Source: Flavobacteriaceae bacterium (lineage in GTDB: Bacteria > Bacteroidota > Bacteroidia > Flavobacteriales > Flavobacteriaceae). From it: a DNA stretch of 64,000 bases. The position numbers and the translations under genes were made by a program. Below are positions 61,802 to 64,000 of this stretch, piece after piece. The stretch lies in contig JANQSO010000006.1 in assembly GCA_028284005.1 (NCBI GenBank), positions 1-64,000 on the forward strand. The letters run 5' to 3'. The stretch's first letter is position 1; every line of letters starts with the position of its first letter. The notes beneath the pieces were generated by a model. That model saw only the letters and a list, made by a program, of their open reading frames with translations. It was not told the origin of the DNA and did no database searches.

Positions 61802-63190
61802 TTATAAATTAAATTTTTCAAGTCTGCGATACAATGCCGCACGTGTTAATCCTAGTTCTTTGGCCGCTTTAGAAATATTACCTTCATATTTATCCAAAGC
61901 TTTTTGTATTAATAACTTTTCTATGTCCTGCAAATTCAAATTATCAAATTCATCATTGAGGGTACCGCTCTCTTTGGGAATAATGGTAAGGTTAAAATCT
62001 GAAACTTTAATCTCATTGGTGTCTGCCATAATAACTCCTCTTTCAAGCGTATGCTGAATTTCCCTGACATTACCGGGCCAATTGTGAGACTGCAGTACCT
62101 TCATGGCCTCGTTAGTAATTTTTAAATGAGATTTTTGATATTTTTCTGCAAATATGTTCAGGTAATAATTTATAAAATCAGCAATATCATCCGGCCTGTC
62201 TCTTAAGGGAGGTATTGTAATTTCAACGGTGTTGATCCTAAACAAAAGGTCCTGCCTGAATTTTCCCTGGGTCACCCATTTGTGTATGGGCGCATTCGTT
62301 GCGAACAAAAGCCTTGCATTGAAAGGACGCTCAATTCCTTCACCTAACCTGGATGTTTTTTTGTCCTGAAGGACCGTTAATAATTTGGATTGTAGATTTA
62401 GTGGAAGGTTTCCAATTTCATCTAAGAAAAGGGTTCCGTCCTGAGCCATTTCAAATCGCCCCGGCTTATCTTCATGTGCGTCTGTAAAAGCACCTTTTTT
62501 ATGGCCAAATAGTTCGCTTTCAAATAGATTTTCAGAAAGAGAACCCAGATCCACATGAATAAATGGCCCGTTCTTTTGTAATGACCGCTTATGAATTTCT
62601 CTGGCCAAATGCTGTTTTCCCGTACCGTTCTCACCCAAAATAATGACATTCGCGCTTGTAGCACTTACCTTTTCAATGGTGTTCATAACACCTTGCATTT
62701 CTTTAGAATTTCCTATGATGGGGCCAAATTGTTGTTCACTGGTTTTTAATAAGGTGTCATTTGTATGCTCTAACAGAGAAATTTTGCGGTTCGATCTGCT
62801 CAATGTTAATCCCGCATGAATGGTAGCCAGCAGTTTCTCATTGGTCCAGGGTTTTAGGATGAAATCGAAAGCTCCTAACTTTATAGCATTAACAGCCAAC
62901 TCAACTTCTCCGTAAGCGGTCATTAAGATCACAACCATTTTTGGGTTTATATCTAAAATATGCTTGAGCCAGTAAATACCTTCTTTACCGTCATTAAAAC
63001 CAATTCGATAATTCATATCCAGTACAATGACATCAATTTGCTCTTTGGAAATTATTTGATTGATCTCTTTGGGATTGTTTCTGGTAATGACATTGGTATA
63101 CTGTTTTTTCAACACCAATTTTACAGACAACAAAATATCATCATCATCATCAATAACTAATATTGAAGCGTCGGTTTTTGCCATTCCCAT
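61802..63190 (-). CDS. Sigma-54-dependent (NtrC-type) response regulator
   Basis: ATG at 63190 was preferred over the GTG at 63211; another ATG at 63184 is equally acceptable. The protein has a receiver domain (DDDDDILLSVK, phospho-acceptor in VIVLDMNY), the AAA+ sigma-54 activation domain with GENGTGKQHLA Walker A and GTLFLDEIGNLP Walker B, and a Fis-type helix-turn-helix (ISKAAKELGLTRAALYRRLE). The GAFTGA loop reads GAFTDA. It should activate the divergent sigma-54-like promoter at 63325-63340. Confidence 0.92.
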   Translation of the reverse strand: MGMAKTDASILVIDDDDDILLSVKLVLKKQYTNVITRNNPKEINQIISKEQIDVIVLDMNYRIGFNDGKEGIYWLKHILDINPKMVVILMTAYGEVELAVNAIKLGAFDFILKPWTNEKLLATIHAGLTLSRSNRKISLLEHTNDTLLKTSEQQFGPIIGNSKEMQGVMNTIEKVSATSANVIILGENGTGKQHLAREIHKRSLQKNGPFIHVDLGSLSENLFESELFGHKKGAFTDAHEDKPGRFEMAQDGTLFLDEIGNLPLNLQSKLLTVLQDKKTSRLGEGIERPFNARLLFATNAPIHKWVTQGKFRQDLLFRINTVEITIPPLRDRPDDIADFINYYLNIFAEKYQKSHLKITNEAMKVLQSHNWPGNVREIQHTLERGVIMADTNEIKVSDFNLTIIPKESGTLNDEFDNLNLQDIEKLLIQKALDKYEGNISKAAKELGLTRAALYRRLEKFNL

Positions 63191-63223
63191 AACATGTTTT
63201 TTAATTTTCACTAATGTACAAAA

Positions 63224-63261
63224 TGTTCAATAACGAACAACAAAATGTCCGAAAATGAACA
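63224..63261 (+). promoter_or_regulatory. Tandem enhancer-like sites for the NtrC-type regulator
   Basis: TGTTCAATAACGAACA (63224-63239) and TGTCCGAAAATGAACA (63246-63261) are both 5-6-5 inverted repeats, one with a mismatch. Their centres are 22 bp apart, about two helical turns. They lie roughly 90-130 bp upstream of the predicted sigma-54 start, where NtrC-class enhancers are expected. Confidence 0.6.
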
Positions 63262-63324
63262 CTTCAGAATAACATATAAAAAATTAATTCATTGATAATC
63301 AGTGTTTTAAAAATAATAATTTTC

Positions 63325-63340
63325 TTGGCACACGCATTGA
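63325..63340 (+). promoter_or_regulatory. Sigma-54-like promoter driving the micropeptide/RND operon
   Basis: TTGGCACACGCATTGA matches the -24 GG box exactly and the -12 box with GA for GC, at correct spacing. Predicted start is near 63352, 19 nt before the micropeptide ATG. A dedicated NtrC-type activator is encoded divergently. Confidence 0.65.
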
Positions 63341-63370
63341 GCTAAGATTGTCAAATTAAAAAATATCATT

Positions 63371-63466
63371 ATGAGAACTTTAGACAACAATCAATTAACG
63401 GCAGTATCAAAACTTACAAAAACCTATTCCTGGAACTGTAAGAGACGTTTCAGAATAACTGCTTAA
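63371..63466 (+). CDS. Micropeptide gene (31 residues), relative of the 8.8 kb pair
   Basis: It reads MRTLDNNQLTAVSK at the start, TYSWNCKRRFR near the end and three extra residues (ITA). Without gaps, 17 of 28 positions match the tandem peptide at 8763-8972, including MRTLD, NQLT, the K..Y.WN.KRR core and the penultimate arginine. It is the first ORF after the sigma-54-like promoter, upstream of the RND adaptor gene. Function unknown; a signalling or regulatory peptide is one possibility. Confidence 0.65.
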   Translation: MRTLDNNQLTAVSKLTKTYSWNCKRRFRITA

Positions 63467-63498
63467 AAAATCATCATCAATCAATTAAAACAGACAGT

Positions 63499-63618
63499 AT
63501 GAAAATAGCAGTAATTAATCAAACGGGGATGAAAAGAGAGCATAGTAAGCTATCCCTTTTTATCAGTATGAAAAGAATTCACTTAGCAGAGTTTAACAAA
63601 GGGTATAACACTATTTAA
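63499..63618 (+). CDS. Possible 39-residue leader ORF
   Basis: ATG at 63499 opens a 39-codon basic peptide (MKIAVINQTGMKREHSK ... FNKGYNTI) between the micropeptide and the efflux gene. No homologue is recognised and there is no independent sign of coding beyond the intact frame. Confidence 0.3.
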   Translation: MKIAVINQTGMKREHSKLSLFISMKRIHLAEFNKGYNTI

Positions 63619-63629
63619 AATCCAGAGTA

Positions 63630-63695
63630 ATGATCTTAGTATTATTAGAAATAGCAAATTTTATAATGGACACGTTAGTAAACTATTTGTTCTAA
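63630..63695 (+). CDS. Possible 21-residue hydrophobic leader ORF
   Basis: ATG at 63630 gives MILVLLEIANFIMDTLVNYLF and a stop, 33 nt before the RND adaptor start. It is a hydrophobic mini-ORF that could be a leader peptide or chance. Confidence 0.25.
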   Translation: MILVLLEIANFIMDTLVNYLF

Positions 63696-63728
63696 GGCCA
63701 CCAGGATACTTAGAAAACAAAATTTATT

Positions 63729-64000
63729 ATGAAACAGATAGGAATGGATAAACGTATAGTGAAAAAAAAATGGAGCCGAACGAAGACGCTCTATACTCTT
63801 GGTATTATTGCTTTTGTAACGCTTGCAGCTTTTGGAATAGGGGCTTTTAATAAAAAGACCTATAAGATTGAAGCTTCCAGAGTTTCGGTTAAGCAGGTCA
63901 CTGAAGGGGATTTCCAGGATGTGATATTAATTGACGGGGATGTACAACCTATTAATTTGGTACTGGTCAATACTGTTGAGGGAGGCAGTGTAGAGGAGAT
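63729..64000 (+). CDS. RND efflux periplasmic adaptor (HlyD/AcrA-type), partial
   Basis: The frame from ATG 63729 runs off the right edge (about 90 residues visible). It has an N-terminal membrane anchor (TLYTLGIIAFVTLAAFGIGAF) followed by the start of a HlyD-like barrel (VILIDGDVQPINLVLVNTVEGGSVEEI). As in other flavobacteria, it should join an inner-membrane RND or ABC exporter encoded further right. It is expressed from the sigma-54-like promoter at 63325. Confidence 0.8.
   Translation, partial: MKQIGMDKRIVKKKWSRTKTLYTLGIIAFVTLAAFGIGAFNKKTYKIEASRVSVKQVTEGDFQDVILIDGDVQPINLVLVNTVEGGSVEE

Noticed and set aside
1-64000. tRNA, rRNA or riboswitch genes
   Set aside because: No cloverleaf, rRNA or conserved riboswitch core was recognised by eye; a covariance-model search was not possible.

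Overview
The window is chromosomal DNA from a member of the Bacteroidota, almost certainly a flavobacterium. The evidence is three secreted proteins with C-terminal type IX secretion (T9SS) sorting domains, repeated TAnnTTTG -7 promoter elements, paired LytS/LytTR and NtrC-type two-component systems, AT-rich intergenic DNA, and many short secreted or lipoprotein genes of unknown function. I saw no tRNA, rRNA, CRISPR array, insertion sequence or prophage.

Layout. 1-8.5 kb: a mechanosensitive channel (cut by the window edge), DUF3817, VanX-type dipeptidase and OmpA-like lipoprotein, then a T9SS carboxypeptidase, a membrane protein/XRE regulator pair, RluE and a YehS-like protein. 8.5-11.1 kb: tandem micro-genes for a 28-residue peptide, then three paralogous secreted 'VGIGTT' proteins. 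11.6-21.5 kb: VTT-domain protein, LtrA, T9SS sialidase-fold protein, an EF-G paralogue with altered GTPase motifs, an S41-like peptidase and an M61 peptidase. 21.6-31.5 kb: secreted proteins, a MarR/FMN-reductase/DUF481/isochorismatase-fold regulon sharing an operator-like sequence, a YHYH protein and a metallophosphoesterase. 31.5-46 kb: small accessory proteins (NTF2-like, DinB, VOC, DUF2200), an alpha/beta hydrolase, a Crp-like regulator, an M2 dipeptidase, TetR/MBL/RsgA, an SDR and lipoproteins. 46-48.8 kb: a probable defence island (HEPN, YodC-like and TIR-like proteins, then a RadC/JAB protein). 48.8-59.2 kb: AraC regulators with their likely targets, and a secreted SDHY-repeat protein next to a kinase / degenerate kinase / LytTR regulator operon. 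59.2-64 kb: a class III nucleotide cyclase, a histidine kinase and NtrC-like regulator, and a divergent RND efflux operon that begins with micro-ORFs.

The strongest candidate for something undescribed is a micropeptide family. Two tandem genes (8763-8972, minus strand) encode an identical 28-residue peptide while differing at five synonymous third positions. A clear relative (17 of 28 positions identical) is the first ORF downstream of a sigma-54-like promoter at 63325-63340, ahead of the RND efflux genes. Two 16-bp inverted repeats 22 bp apart (63224-63261) look like enhancer sites for the adjacent NtrC-type regulator. Two further circuits can be read from the sequence: 21-bp-spaced direct repeats upstream of the SDHY-repeat gene that fit LytTR binding, and a duplicated 31-bp element in front of marR and the DUF481 gene.

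Molecular roles are family-level inferences made by eye; no search or alignment was run.
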